Assembly (NCBI GenBank): GCA_020846875.1
Contig: JADLDB010000131.1
Span: forward strand, 1-53,533
DNA length: 53,533 nt
Source: Myxococcales bacterium
GTDB lineage: Bacteria; Myxococcota; Myxococcia; Myxococcales; Myxococcaceae
Reading direction: 5' to 3'
Every line of letters starts with the position of its first letter. Within the stretch, counting starts at the first letter, position 1. Below are positions 16,402 to 25,609 of the stretch, piece after piece. The notes under the pieces are model-generated. The model saw only the letters and a program-made list of their open reading frames with translations. It was not told where the DNA came from and searched no databases. The translations under genes and the position numbers were made by a program.

Positions 16402-19400
16402 ATGGTGCGAGGAAGCATGACCAGGTGGGGGCTGGCGGTGTTGGCGGCGGCGGCCGGGCTGACGGGGTGCAACTGCGGCCAGTCGACGGTCGAGTGCACC
16501 GACGTGACGGTGAGCTTCGTGTCGCCGACGAACGGGGCCCAGGTGGTGTCGCCGTTCGACGTGGAGATTCGCGCGGCGGACTCGACGGGCGTGGCGTACA
16601 AGTACGACACGGCGACGCTGACCAGCGACAACTTCTCGGCGAACGGCGTGGTGTCGGACGCCACGGCGCACTTCAACGGGGTGCAGTTGCCGGGCGGGCC
16701 GCACGAGCTGACCGCGACGATCGTGAAAGACTCCTGCACGCGGACCGCGAAGATTGACGTGACGGTGCGGACGGAGACGTGCACCACTCCCGCGGTGACG
16801 GCGGTGGCCTTCCCCCAGGACACGAGCAACGACGGCATTCTCAGCGCGGCCGAACTGCCTTCGGGGACCAACCTGCAGGTGCGGGTGACGGCGGAGTGCA
16901 CGACGGGCGTGCAGGTGCAGATCAAGCGCGGCGCCACGGTGGTGGGCGGGCCGGCGGCGTTCTCCAACGGGGTGGCGACGGTGGCGCTGCCCACGCTGCC
17001 GGACTCGGACTCGGCGACGTACGACCTGACCGCGGAGCTGCTGCAGGGCGGCGCGCCGGTGGGCCAGCCGGGGGCGGGGAGCATTCGGGTCGAGCGGGCC
17101 TTGCCGCAGTGCCAGAACACGACGGTAGCGGTGCAGGGCCCGCTGCAAGGCGGCGCGGGCGCGATGCACCCGCTCCTGGGGACCGGCGTCACCACGGGCG
17201 TGTCGGCGGAGTTCCGGCTGGACGGCGCGCAGGCGATGACGTCCACCCCGTCGATGGGGATGGTGTCGGCGACGTGGAACGTGCCGAAGACGGGCGAGAC
17301 GACGTACGCGGTGGAGCTGCGCTGCACGGACAACTTCGGGAACGTGGCGACGGACACGCACATGGTGCGGGTCGATTACCTGGCGCCCACCGTGATGATC
17401 ACCCAGCCGGCGACGAACCCGGACGGCGGGGCGACGCAGGTGACGAACAGCCCGGTGACGGTGTCGGTAATGACCAACGCGGAGAACGGCTCGCAGGCGT
17501 GCGCCTTCCGCGTGCAGGCGACGACGCGGACGCCGGCGGGGTGTGGGATGGTGAACGGCGGCGTGGCGACGGTGCCGGTCGATCTTCCGCTCGACGGGGC
17601 GTACACCATCGAGGTGGAGGTGACGGACCTCGCGGGGAACCTGGGGACCGGGAGCGTCGGCATCGCTGCGGTGCTCGCGGGCTGCGGGCTGGGCTTCACG
17701 AGGCCGCCGGCGTGCCCGGCGTTGATCACCGCGGCGCAGGTGAACAATGGCGTGTACTCGTTCCAGACGCAGAGCAATGTGTCGTGCTCCGGCCAGACCG
17801 TGCGCCTGTCGATGCAGACGGTGTCGGCGGACGGCGGCGTCGGCGCGCCGACGGGGGTGGGGACCGGGACGATCGCGGCCAGCGGGCAGGCGAACATTCT
17901 CGGGACGGTGGCCAGCGGCGAGTACGTCTACACGGCGGAGGTTGACAACCTGGGCGCGGACGCCGGGGTGAGCCGGGCGAGCTGTGACGTGACGGTCGAT
18001 CTCGACGGGCCGGTCATCCAGAGCCCGACCGTCCCGACAGGCCAGTCCTACGCGACCATCAACGTCGCTCAAGACACCCAGCCGGGCACTCCTGGAGCCC
18101 AGCGGCTGCTGCAGTTCTCCGCGCGAGTACCGGCGGGTGGGCGGGTGGATGTGTGCACCACTCAGGCGGTTGATCCGGACACCATGCAGCAGCGCAGCAC
18201 CTCGGCGGCCTGCGGTCCCGGGTGGTACGTGCTGCAGGCGAACGTGAACTCTCCGGCGAGCGGGTTCACCTTCAGCGAAGGCCAGTACTCGATCAAGATC
18301 GTAGTCGTTGGTGGTGGAACGACCGTCGAGTCGCTCCCCGTCCCGCTCCTCGTCGACGTGACGCGGCCGTGTGTCCGGAAGGTGATGAGTCCCTGGCCGC
18401 AGGACACGGCTGCTCCAATGGGTGCGCTCAACCTCGTGGAGCTGGGAACCAACGCCCCACGCCTGCAGTTTCAGTTGGATCCGGCGTGTAAGGACGTCGA
18501 CACCACGACGCTCTCCGCGACGAGTCCGGTGGTCGTCAGGAACATCGTGAGCGGCCTGCCGACGGGCTCGTTCAACCTGGCTGCGGATGCGTCCTTCGCC
18601 TCGGGTACGTACACGGTGAATCTGACGCAGGGCGTGGCCAGCGAGCAGGACTACCAGTTCTTCGTGGAGCTCACCGACCTCGCGAACAACAAGAACCTGT
18701 ACGTGGGGGGCGCGACCGACCCGGCACGTCACGATGTACGGATCGACAAGGCGGCGCCGACTTGCGACATCGTCGACCCCTCCGCTTCGCAGACGCTGCT
18801 GGGCCAGGCGCAGGTGCCCGGAGGCCAGTTCAACGTCACGGTGGGGACCTCTTCCGACGTGCCGATGAACGGCATCAGCGTGACGCTGGCGGGACCGACC
18901 ACCACCACGCGGGCCATCACTCCCGCGGCGCCGGCCTACCAGGCCTCCACGGCCTTCAACGTGACCGGCACCAACAACTGGACCGTGTCGTCGACCTGCA
19001 CCGACGTGGCGGGCAACCCCACGGCGGCGATGAGCCGGTCGCTGACCATCGATCTCGATGCGCCAACCTGCGCCATCGTCGCGCCGACCAACACCATGCC
19101 GTACTCGGTGAACCAGATTCAGACGACGCTGAACGTGACGGGCGCCGAGGGCCGAATGGTGACGTGCACCACCAACGGCACGCCGCTGACTCCCGCGCTG
19201 CTCGTCTCTGGCGGGGTCGCGACGCACCTGCTCACCTATCCAAATGGCACCCAGACGGTGGCGTGCAGCCTGACGGACGCGGCTGGTAATGCCGGCTCCT
19301 GCTCGGTGCTGGGCGTGGTGGTCAACTCCACGGCCTGTGCGCTCAACCTGACCAGCACCGCGACGACGGCGTCGGGCTTCTGGCACAACCGCACGAATAC

Positions 19401-21765
19401 CGGGAACCTGACGGCGAACACCGGTACGGCCGACGTGGCGGTGAACACGCCGGACTGCGGTGCGATGAAGACGGTGACGCTGCAGCGGATGGTGCCGACC
19501 ATGGGCGCGCCGACTTCGACGATGACGAACGCGATGGGTAACGCCTCCTTCGCCGGCGTCGCGGTCGCCGATGGAGATCGCTGGGAGGTGCGGATCGACA
19601 ACGGGGCAGGCGTGCTGACGACCCAGTCGTTCCGGGTGGGGCTGGTGGCGCCCGCGGCGAGCGGCGTTCAGCTCGGCTTGTCCCCCGTGACGACGGGGAC
19701 GAACCTCTTCTTCGTGGCTGCCACGGGGAACCGGAACGTGGAGACGATGACCGCCGGTTATTTCGCGGACACCAACGCCGGGACCAACGGAGCGCAGTTC
19801 GACGCGGCGGTGAACGGGGTGACAGGCGCGCGCAAGTTCGGCCTCGATGGGACGGTGCAGCTCGTCTTCAAGGGCGCCGTCGTCAGCTCGCAGGCGGTGA
19901 CGACCGAGCCGCAGAGCTTCACCTTCGTGGGCTCGACGCTGCCGCACAATGACAGCGGGGCGTTCGAGGTGCGGGTGCTGGACACGGCCGGTAACTCGAC
20001 GTCGGTGCTCAACAACCCCACGGTCATCGACGTCATCGCTCCAGGCGCGCCAACGGTGACGCAGAGCCTGACCAACGCACGGGCCGCGCAGGTGACGCTG
20101 CAGTGGGCGCCGACCTACGACGACGGGATGACGATGTCGTCCGGCGGGCACGCGGGGTACGACGTGCGGTGGACCACCAGCTCGGTGCCGGGCAACAACG
20201 GGATGGCGACGAGTACGGACTACTTTGGCTCGTCGAGTTACCAGGACACGCTGAGCGCGTGGAGCGCGTCGAACATCAATCGGGTGCTCGACCTGCCGCC
20301 GTTGAATACGTACTTCATCGGCGTGCGGGCGCGGGACGAGGTGGGGAACTACTCGGCCTTCGCGGCGCCGACTGGCCTGGCCAACAACTGGACTCAGGTC
20401 ACTCTGGGGCCGATCTTGGGTGTCAGCTTCGGTCAGTCGGTCGTGGCTTCCGCGAGCCTGAACAACGACACCGTCGAGGACATCGTGGTGTCCGCGCCCA
20501 CCGCCGGCGGTGGCGGCGCCGTCTACGTGTACTACGGGAACGCAGGCTTCCCATCGCAGGCGACCTGCGCCGCCGGATGCCAGCAGCTGGTGCCCTCTGA
20601 CGCCACGGCCGGTCAGTTCGGCTCCGACCTGGGCGTGGGCGGAAACCTCGGCGACGTGGCGTCCGAAGGGAAGTCGGATCTCGTGGTGGGGCAGATCTGG
20701 ACCGGCGCCGGTTTCGGTGGGCGCGCGGTGATCTTCTTCGGCACGACCTCTGCGGCGAGCGTGTCGACCGCCAACTCCATCGAACTGCGTGGCGATGGGA
20801 CGAACCGGATCGGCAGCACGGCGCGGATCATCAGGGACATCGACGGGGATGGGTTGGACGAGCTGGCGCTCGCTGCCCCGAGCTTCAACTCCAACCAGGG
20901 ACGAGTCTTCATCTTCCGCGGTAGGACGCAGGCTCAGTGGGCCGCCGCTCGGACCGCGACTGACCCAACGACGATGGTGCCCTACATCCCGGTGTCTGCG
21001 AGTACGGCGAACTACGTGATTGACGGGCCGACGCCCCTCCTCGTCGCGAACGGCAACGCCTTTGGCCAGAACCGTTTCGGGTTCACCTCGGTCGGGGACA
21101 TCAACTCCGACACCACCCCGGACGTGGCCATCCCCATGTCGCGCTCGACCATCAACCGCTACCGGATTTTCTCCGGGGCAGCGTTGGCCGCGTCGTCCGG
21201 CACCATGCCCATGTCCGCCGCTACCTTCCTTCTGGAACTGTCGGAGACCGTCGGCACCAACAGCGCCGTCAACAGCGGACTGGGAGCGACTTCGGTGGGC
21301 GGGCGGGACCTGGTTGACTCGACGGCGCCGGATCTCGTGACGTCGTACAACGGCGCGGGCGGTGGCGGGCGCGTCTACGTCTACTCTTCGCCTGTGGCGA
21401 TGGGCACCGGCCAGCCGGCACCCATTGCCACCATCACGGGGCCGTTGACGTTCGGATTCCAGGTGTCGGCCGGGCAGGTCAACACGGCGGACACGCGAGC
21501 GGATCTGGTGGTGGGCCAGGGCCTGAGCACCGACAATGTGGGTTGGGTCGTGTACCAGCGAGCGGGTTCGGCCTTCGACGGCACTTCAGGGAGCCTGGGG
21601 ACCTCGCCTGCCTTCTGGGTGTCCCGGTTCGACGGGAACGTCATCTCTGGATCGACGAATACCAGCCTCGGCAAGTCGAACGGTGTGGCGGACATCGATG
21701 GCAACGGACAGGCAGATGTGGTTCTTTCCGATGACCGGGCGGGAACCGTGGTTATTTGGCGCTGA
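16402..21765 (+). CDS. Giant lipoprotein with Ig-like repeats, Fn3-like domain and FG-GAP propeller
   Basis: 1787 residues. ATG at 16402 has AGGGAGGA upstream and gives signal MVRGSMTRWGLAVLAAAAG with lipobox LTGC (Cys23). Residues about 30-1210 are tandem Ig-like beta units with recurrent ends such as VEVTDLAGNLG, STCTDVAGNPT, SLTDAAGNAGS and VLDTAGNSTS. A fibronectin-III-like unit lies at about 1220-1330 (VTLQWAPTYDDG, TYFIGVRARDEVGNYS). The last 450 residues carry integrin-type FG-GAP blades: NDTVEDIVVSAP, IRDIDGDGLDELALAAP, GDINSDTTPDVAIP and VADIDGNGQADVVLSDD. Such proteins are adhesive, calcium-dependent surface molecules. It sits between a PqqD-like gene and a small Cys-rich peptide gene 11 bp downstream. 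A 1472-codon antisense frame across it is a GC artefact. Confidence 0.85.
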   Translation: MVRGSMTRWGLAVLAAAAGLTGCNCGQSTVECTDVTVSFVSPTNGAQVVSPFDVEIRAADSTGVAYKYDTATLTSDNFSANGVVSDATAHFNGVQLPGGPHELTATIVKDSCTRTAKIDVTVRTETCTTPAVTAVAFPQDTSNDGILSAAELPSGTNLQVRVTAECTTGVQVQIKRGATVVGGPAAFSNGVATVALPTLPDSDSATYDLTAELLQGGAPVGQPGAGSIRVERALPQCQNTTVAVQGPLQGGAGAMHPLLGTGVTTGVSAEFRLDGAQAMTSTPSMGMVSATWNVPKTGETTYAVELRCTDNFGNVATDTHMVRVDYLAPTVMITQPATNPDGGATQVTNSPVTVSVMTNAENGSQACAFRVQATTRTPAGCGMVNGGVATVPVDLPLDGAYTIEVEVTDLAGNLGTGSVGIAAVLAGCGLGFTRPPACPALITAAQVNNGVYSFQTQSNVSCSGQTVRLSMQTVSADGGVGAPTGVGTGTIAASGQANILGTVASGEYVYTAEVDNLGADAGVSRASCDVTVDLDGPVIQSPTVPTGQSYATINVAQDTQPGTPGAQRLLQFSARVPAGGRVDVCTTQAVDPDTMQQRSTSAACGPGWYVLQANVNSPASGFTFSEGQYSIKIVVVGGGTTVESLPVPLLVDVTRPCVRKVMSPWPQDTAAPMGALNLVELGTNAPRLQFQLDPACKDVDTTTLSATSPVVVRNIVSGLPTGSFNLAADASFASGTYTVNLTQGVASEQDYQFFVELTDLANNKNLYVGGATDPARHDVRIDKAAPTCDIVDPSASQTLLGQAQVPGGQFNVTVGTSSDVPMNGISVTLAGPTTTTRAITPAAPAYQASTAFNVTGTNNWTVSSTCTDVAGNPTAAMSRSLTIDLDAPTCAIVAPTNTMPYSVNQIQTTLNVTGAEGRMVTCTTNGTPLTPALLVSGGVATHLLTYPNGTQTVACSLTDAAGNAGSCSVLGVVVNSTACALNLTSTATTASGFWHNRTNTGNLTANTGTADVAVNTPDCGAMKTVTLQRMVPTMGAPTSTMTNAMGNASFAGVAVADGDRWEVRIDNGAGVLTTQSFRVGLVAPAASGVQLGLSPVTTGTNLFFVAATGNRNVETMTAGYFADTNAGTNGAQFDAAVNGVTGARKFGLDGTVQLVFKGAVVSSQAVTTEPQSFTFVGSTLPHNDSGAFEVRVLDTAGNSTSVLNNPTVIDVIAPGAPTVTQSLTNARAAQVTLQWAPTYDDGMTMSSGGHAGYDVRWTTSSVPGNNGMATSTDYFGSSSYQDTLSAWSASNINRVLDLPPLNTYFIGVRARDEVGNYSAFAAPTGLANNWTQVTLGPILGVSFGQSVVASASLNNDTVEDIVVSAPTAGGGGAVYVYYGNAGFPSQATCAAGCQQLVPSDATAGQFGSDLGVGGNLGDVASEGKSDLVVGQIWTGAGFGGRAVIFFGTTSAASVSTANSIELRGDGTNRIGSTARIIRDIDGDGLDELALAAPSFNSNQGRVFIFRGRTQAQWAAARTATDPTTMVPYIPVSASTANYVIDGPTPLLVANGNAFGQNRFGFTSVGDINSDTTPDVAIPMSRSTINRYRIFSGAALAASSGTMPMSAATFLLELSETVGTNSAVNSGLGATSVGGRDLVDSTAPDLVTSYNGAGGGGRVYVYSSPVAMGTGQPAPIATITGPLTFGFQVSAGQVNTADTRADLVVGQGLSTDNVGWVVYQRAGSAFDGTSGSLGTSPAFWVSRFDGNVISGSTNTSLGKSNGVADIDGNGQADVVLSDDRAGTVVIWR

Positions 21766-21776
21766 CTGAGGGTTTC

Positions 21777-21959
21777 ATGAGCGAGAAGACGAAGGACCTC
21801 CGAGCGAAGAAGCCCTACGTGCCCCCGAGGACGCGGGAGAGTGCAGGCGCAGTGAAATCGGCGGTGTTGCTCGGGTGCACGGGACAGTTCGATTGTGGCA
21901 TCCACGGTTTCGATGGGTGCTGCCAACCAGACGAGGAGTCCTGCTTCGTCAATTGCTGA
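21777..21959 (+). CDS. 60-residue Cys-rich peptide with YxxP leader, candidate RiPP precursor
   Basis: ATG at 21777 is preceded by GAGGG and lies 11 bp after the giant gene. The N-terminal half is charged and contains KKPYVPPRTRESAG; Tyr14-x-x-Pro17 with a Gly at 24 is close to the YxxPxLxxxG leader motif bound by PqqD-like recognition proteins in lasso-peptide systems (Leu is Thr here and the Gly is one residue late). After GAVKSAVLLG the C-terminal 27 residues hold six Cys (34, 40, 48, 49, 56, 60) and end in Cys. That is a leader/core layout. The core lacks a clear lasso ring acceptor, so disulfides, thioethers or another modification are possible. The frame is short, so confidence rests on spacing, ribosome site and motif. 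Confidence 0.6.
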   Translation: MSEKTKDLRAKKPYVPPRTRESAGAVKSAVLLGCTGQFDCGIHGFDGCCQPDEESCFVNC

Positions 21960-22031
21960 GCCCCAGTTCTCGGCGCAGTGCAGGGGAGAAGCGCTGGCGT
22001 TGTGCGAGGCGCTTGATACATCGCGTACCGC

Positions 22032-23138
22032 GTGTCGCGTCCCTCCAGTGACAAGGCCGTCGGGGCACAAGGGCCGATCACTGCCGATCGCCTGTTCCTC
22101 GCGCTGCTGCTGGTCGCCTTCCCGGCGGCGGTCGCCTCGCACTTCTTCTTCCCCGGCACCAACACCTTCCTCCTCTGCTGCCTCGCGCTCATCCCGCTCG
22201 CGCGGCTGATGGGCGAGGCCACCGAGGTCATCGCGCACAAACTCGGCGCCGGCCTGGGCGGGCTGATGAACGCGTCCTTCGGGAACGCGGCGGAGTTGAT
22301 CATCGCCATCGCTGCGCTGCGCGAAGGGCAGATCGAGGTGGTGAAGGCCTCCATCACCGGGGCCATCCTGGGGAACATCCTCCTGGTGCTGGGCATGGCC
22401 ATCGTCGCTGGCGGCGTGCGCCGTGAGAAGCAAACTTTCAACGCCACCGCCGCCCTGTCCGGCTCCGCGATGATGTTCCTCGCCCTGGTCGCGATGACCA
22501 TTCCCGATCTCTTCCACGTCGCCCGCGGAGACGCCGCGCTGCCCGTGCTGCAGAAGATGTCCGTGGGCATCTCGGTGGTGCTGCTCTTCATGTACGCGCT
22601 GTCGCTGCTCTTCGCGCTGCGCACCCACCAGCACCTGTACGCCGCCGAGGACGAGGGCGTGGAAGAGGACCTCCCCAACTGGAGCCAGGCCAAGGCAGTG
22701 GGCGTGCTGCTCGGCGCCACCGTGGGAGTGGTGGTGATGGCCGAGTTCCTGGTGAAGGCCATCGAGCCCACCATCGAGAGCTTCGGACTCACCCACACCT
22801 TCATCGGCGTCATCGTCATCGCCATCATCGGCAACGCCGCCGAGCACTCCACCGCCATCCTGATGGCGCGGAAGAACAAGATGGACCTGGCGTTCAACAT
22901 CTCCTTCGAGTCCTCGAAGCAGATCGCTCTCTTCGTCGCGCCGGTCCTCGTGCTCCTCTCGATTCCGATGGGGCACCCGCTCACCCTGGAGTTCAGCCAC
23001 ATGGAGGTCGTCGGCATGGGCGTGGGCGTCGGCGCTGCGACGCTGATCGGGCTGGACGGCGAGTCCAACTGGCTCGAAGGGGCGATGCTGCTGGGGGTGT
23101 ACGCGATCCTCGCGGTGGCGTTCTTCTTCGTGCCGTGA
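22032..23138 (+). CDS. Calcium/proton antiporter (CaCA family, Cax type)
   Basis: 368 residues with about eleven hydrophobic helices. The two alpha-repeats typical of calcium/cation antiporters are seen: GLMNASFGNAAELIIAIAAL with KASITGAILGNILLVLG in the first half and VIVIAIIGNAAEHSTAILMARKNKMDLAFNISFESSKQIALF in the second. An acidic loop (AAEDEGVEEDLPN) separates the halves. It exports calcium in exchange for protons at the inner membrane. The only in-frame start with the full first helix is GTG at 22032. Its stop overlaps the GTG of the next gene by 4 nt, so the two transporters are coupled. Confidence 0.93.
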   Translation: MSRPSSDKAVGAQGPITADRLFLALLLVAFPAAVASHFFFPGTNTFLLCCLALIPLARLMGEATEVIAHKLGAGLGGLMNASFGNAAELIIAIAALREGQIEVVKASITGAILGNILLVLGMAIVAGGVRREKQTFNATAALSGSAMMFLALVAMTIPDLFHVARGDAALPVLQKMSVGISVVLLFMYALSLLFALRTHQHLYAAEDEGVEEDLPNWSQAKAVGVLLGATVGVVVMAEFLVKAIEPTIESFGLTHTFIGVIVIAIIGNAAEHSTAILMARKNKMDLAFNISFESSKQIALFVAPVLVLLSIPMGHPLTLEFSHMEVVGMGVGVGAATLIGLDGESNWLEGAMLLGVYAILAVAFFFVP

Positions 23139-24037
23139 AGCCGGCGCGAGAGGCGTGGTCGACGCGGTGGGGGCCTGACGCGGCGCTCCTCTTCATCACC
23201 GCGGTGTGGGGGGCCACCTTCGTCACCGTCAAGCGCGCGCTGGAGGACGCGGACACGTTCACCTTCCTCGCGCTGCGCTTTGGCCTGGGTGCCGTCGCAG
23301 CCGCGTGCCTGGCGGGGGGGGCGTTGCGCAGCCGTGCCGCCTGGCGAGGAGGGGTGGTGCTGGGCGTGCTGCTCTTCGGGGGCTACGCGCTGCAGACGTG
23401 GGGACTGTCCCTGACGACGCCTTCGCGCAGCGCGTTCCTCACCGGGTTGACGGTGGTATTCGTCCCCTTCGCGCAGCTGGCGATCTTCCGCGGTCGGCCG
23501 GGCGGGTGGGCGCTGGGAGGAGTGGTCCTCGCGGTAGTCGGCCTGGCGCTGCTCACGGGCGTGGAGTTTCGGAGCGGGCTGCCCGCGGGAGATCTGCTCA
23601 CCCTGGGATGCGCGGTCGTGTACGCCTTTCACATTGCCCTCACCGGGAAGTACGCCAGGCAGGCACCTCCGACGGCCCTGGTGACGGTGCAGCTGATAGT
23701 GACCGCGGGATTGGCCGCGGTGTGCATGCCGCTGGGGCCGATGCGGCTTCATTCCACGGCGGGCTTCTGGGGCGCGGTGGTGGTGACCGGCGTCGTGGCG
23801 AGCGCCGTGGCGATCTCGCTGCAGGCGTGGGCCCAGGCGAAGGCCAGCCCGGTGCGCGCCGCGTTGATCTTCTCCCTGGAGCCCGTCTTCGCCGCAGGGC
23901 TCTCCGCGGGGCTGGGGCAGGAGCGCCTGTCGGGAAGGGAAGTGATGGGGGGCGCGGTGATCATCCTCGGCGTGGTGGTGGGCGAGGTGGGCGCTGCCTG
24001 GCAGCGCGCGGACAGGGGGAGCGGCGGGAGCGAGTGA
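23135..24037 (+). CDS. EamA-type drug/metabolite transporter
   Basis: 300 residues, ten predicted helices in two EamA repeats (ALLFITAVWGATFVTVKRAL, GVLLFGGYALQTWGLSLTTPSRSAFLTGL; LLTLGCAVVYAFHIALTGKYA, AALIFSLEPVFAAGLSAGLGQERLSGREVMGGAVIILGVV). Start GTG overlaps the antiporter stop (GTGA). The substrate cannot be read from sequence. The stop TGA at 24035-24037 is the first triplet of a 9-bp tandem repeat. Confidence 0.9.
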   Translation: MKPAREAWSTRWGPDAALLFITAVWGATFVTVKRALEDADTFTFLALRFGLGAVAAACLAGGALRSRAAWRGGVVLGVLLFGGYALQTWGLSLTTPSRSAFLTGLTVVFVPFAQLAIFRGRPGGWALGGVVLAVVGLALLTGVEFRSGLPAGDLLTLGCAVVYAFHIALTGKYARQAPPTALVTVQLIVTAGLAAVCMPLGPMRLHSTAGFWGAVVVTGVVASAVAISLQAWAQAKASPVRAALIFSLEPVFAAGLSAGLGQERLSGREVMGGAVIILGVVVGEVGAAWQRADRGSGGSE

Positions 24038-24061
24038 GGGGGTTGAGGGGGTTGAGGGGGT
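24035..24061 (+). repeat. Perfect 3 x 9-bp tandem repeat
   Basis: The unit TGAGGGGGT occurs three times without mismatch, beginning at the transporter stop codon. It is G-rich on the plus strand and lies just before palindrome-like sequences in the 102-bp gap. Confidence 0.9.
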
Positions 24062-24074
24062 CGGGAGCGACTGA

Positions 24075-24110
24075 GAGTGCCGGAGTACCTGAGGGTGTCG
24101 GAGGATCCGT
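24075..24110 (+). repeat. Two degenerate REP-like palindromes
   Basis: gagtgccggagtacctgag (24075-24093) differs from the family consensus at a few stem bases. A partial copy gggtgtcggaggatccg (24093-24109) follows directly. They are the first copies seen from the left and lie between the transporter and nuclease genes. Confidence 0.55.
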
Positions 24111-24139
24111 CACCGCCCCTTCTCGGGTAGATCCTCGGC

Positions 24140-25117
24140 ATGCCGGTCGAGCTGCAGCGGGGCAGTCTGGTGATGCAGGGTGCCCCCCTCTGGTTTGACG
24201 CGAAGCGGCGCACGTCCCTGGCGTTCGTCTCCCACGCGCACACCGATCACATCGCCCCGCATGAGTGCGTCATCGCCACCCGGGAGACCCTCGCGCTGAT
24301 GGCGCACCGCCTCGGGCCGCTGAAGGCCACGCTGCCATTGGCGTATGGCGAGGCTGCGCAAGTGCATGGGCTCCGGGTGGAGCTCTTCCCGGCGGGACAC
24401 GTCCTCGGTGCGGCGCAGGTCCGGGTGACCCGGAGTGATGGCCATCGGGTGGCGTACACCGGTGATCTCTCGTTGGGGGAGGCGCTGACGGCCGCGCGGG
24501 CGGAGATCGTGTCCTGTGACACCCTGCTCCTCGAAGCCACCTTCGGTCACCCCCGGTACCGGTTTCCACCCCAGGAGCAGGTCTACGACCAGGTCGCCCG
24601 GTGGTCACGCAACCAACTGGCCGCCGGGGTGCAGCCCATCCTCCTCGCGTACTCACTGGGCAAGTCACAGGAGGCCATCCGCCAGCTTTGGGCCCGCGGT
24701 CTCCCCGTGACGGCGCACCCGGCGATTCACGCGGTGGCAGAAGTCTACGAGGGCCTCGGAGTACCCGTTGGCGCCCGCCTGTTCGATGGACACTTCCGCC
24801 CCGGGGAGGTCGGCCTCTTTCCTCCCTCCAGGCGGGGGGACCTGCAGGGTGCCGGAGTACCTGTGGCGACCGCGGTCCTGACTGGCTGGGCGCTCGAGCC
24901 CTGGGGCGCCCGGAGATCGGGTGCTGACGTGGCCTTCCCGGTTTCCGATCACGCGGACTTCCCGTCGCTCGTCGCATACGCGAGGGCTACCGGCGCGAGG
25001 GAGGTCATCACCGTCTACGGCTTCGCGGAGGACCTGGCCGAGGGCCTGAGGAGGGAAGGCCTCTTTGCCCGGGCGGCAACCGAAGCGGTCCAGATGGAAC
25101 TTCCGCTGCTGCTCTGA
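24140..25117 (+). CDS. MBL-fold beta-CASP nuclease-like protein
   Basis: 325 residues. The metallo-beta-lactamase motif SHAHTDH supplies His32, His34, Asp36 and His37. Further metal ligands lie in FPAGHVLGAAQV and YTGDLSLG, and a beta-CASP-type C-terminal part has LLAYSLGKSQEAIRQL and PVSDHADFPSLVAYA. This is the arrangement of the DNA-ligase-associated exonuclease family and CPSF-like RNA nucleases. No ligase or helicase partner lies beside it, so DNA versus RNA substrate is open. A palindrome copy at 24845-24863 lies inside the frame and encodes QGAGVPV between motifs. ATG at 24140 is the natural start. Confidence 0.8.
   Translation: MPVELQRGSLVMQGAPLWFDAKRRTSLAFVSHAHTDHIAPHECVIATRETLALMAHRLGPLKATLPLAYGEAAQVHGLRVELFPAGHVLGAAQVRVTRSDGHRVAYTGDLSLGEALTAARAEIVSCDTLLLEATFGHPRYRFPPQEQVYDQVARWSRNQLAAGVQPILLAYSLGKSQEAIRQLWARGLPVTAHPAIHAVAEVYEGLGVPVGARLFDGHFRPGEVGLFPPSRRGDLQGAGVPVATAVLTGWALEPWGARRSGADVAFPVSDHADFPSLVAYARATGAREVITVYGFAEDLAEGLRREGLFARAATEAVQMELPLLL
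24845..24863 (+). repeat. REP-like palindrome inside the nuclease gene
   Basis: cagggtgccggagtacctg; stem CAGG/CCTG around the conserved CGGAGTA core. It is in frame within the coding sequence (residues about 236-242). Confidence 0.5.
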
Positions 25118-25147
25118 CACAACCCGGACTTCGTCTCGTGAGGGAGC

Positions 25148-25609
25148 ATGGCCGAACCGTCCAAAGCGCTTCGTCAGGTGTTGGTCGCTTCCATCCAGGG
25201 GCTCACCGTGACGCGTCTGGAGGCCGCTGGAGTCGACGCGCTGGTGCTTGATGCAGGAGTGGTGGCTGCGGCGGGGCTCTTGCCGCATGAGAAAATCGAG
25301 GTGCTCAATCTCACCTCCGGCGCGCGGTTCGCGACGTCCCTGGGGATCAGTCGGCGGGCGCCTGGGGGCGTCGAGGTGGCGGGGCCTGCGGTGCACTTCG
25401 CCGCCGTGGGCGACGTCCTGGTGGTGTCGGCCTGGGCCTGGATGCGGGAGAAGGCCGCAACGAGGCACACGCCCAGGCTCGTCGCCGTAGATGCGCGGAA
25501 TCGCGTGGCTCGAGCCGCTCCTCGCGGGGACTCCGACACCCCGGAGGCTGCCCGCGGAGGCACCGACGCCTCGTCCGCGCGAACCGATGGTGGGCGGCGA
25601 GCTCGCTGA
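25148..25609 (+). CDS. PanD (aspartate decarboxylase)-like pseudoenzyme
   Basis: 153 residues; ATG with GAGGGAGC just upstream. Residues 10-115 follow PanD closely: VTRLEAAGVDALVLDAGVVAAAGLLPHEKIEVLNLTSGARFATSLGI, then VEVAGPAVHFAAVGDVLVVSAWAWM. PanD makes beta-alanine by self-cleaving at Gly24-Ser25 to create a pyruvoyl group. Here that pair aligns with Asp30-Ala31, so cleavage cannot occur. The active-site Lys9, Tyr58 and Asn72 align with Ser15, Ser64 and Ala78. All key residues are gone while the fold-defining core is kept, so a non-catalytic binding or regulatory role is likely. The last 40 residues are a low-complexity tail holding a palindrome copy. The stop overlaps the kinase start (TGATG), implying a joint function. 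Confidence 0.75.
   Translation: MAEPSKALRQVLVASIQGLTVTRLEAAGVDALVLDAGVVAAAGLLPHEKIEVLNLTSGARFATSLGISRRAPGGVEVAGPAVHFAAVGDVLVVSAWAWMREKAATRHTPRLVAVDARNRVARAAPRGDSDTPEAARGGTDASSARTDGGRRAR
25524..25542 (-). repeat. REP-like palindrome in the PanD-like C-terminal tail
   Basis: gcggggactccgacacccc, the reverse complement of the consensus (GGGGTGTCGGAGTCCCCGC). In frame it encodes RGDSDTP. Confidence 0.85.

Noticed and set aside
15733-20151. A 1472-codon frame antisense to the giant lipoprotein
   Set aside because: It is Arg/His/Gly-rich without domains, spans two unrelated genes and is explained by GC-rich codon periodicity; the sense frame has a signal peptide and recognisable domains.
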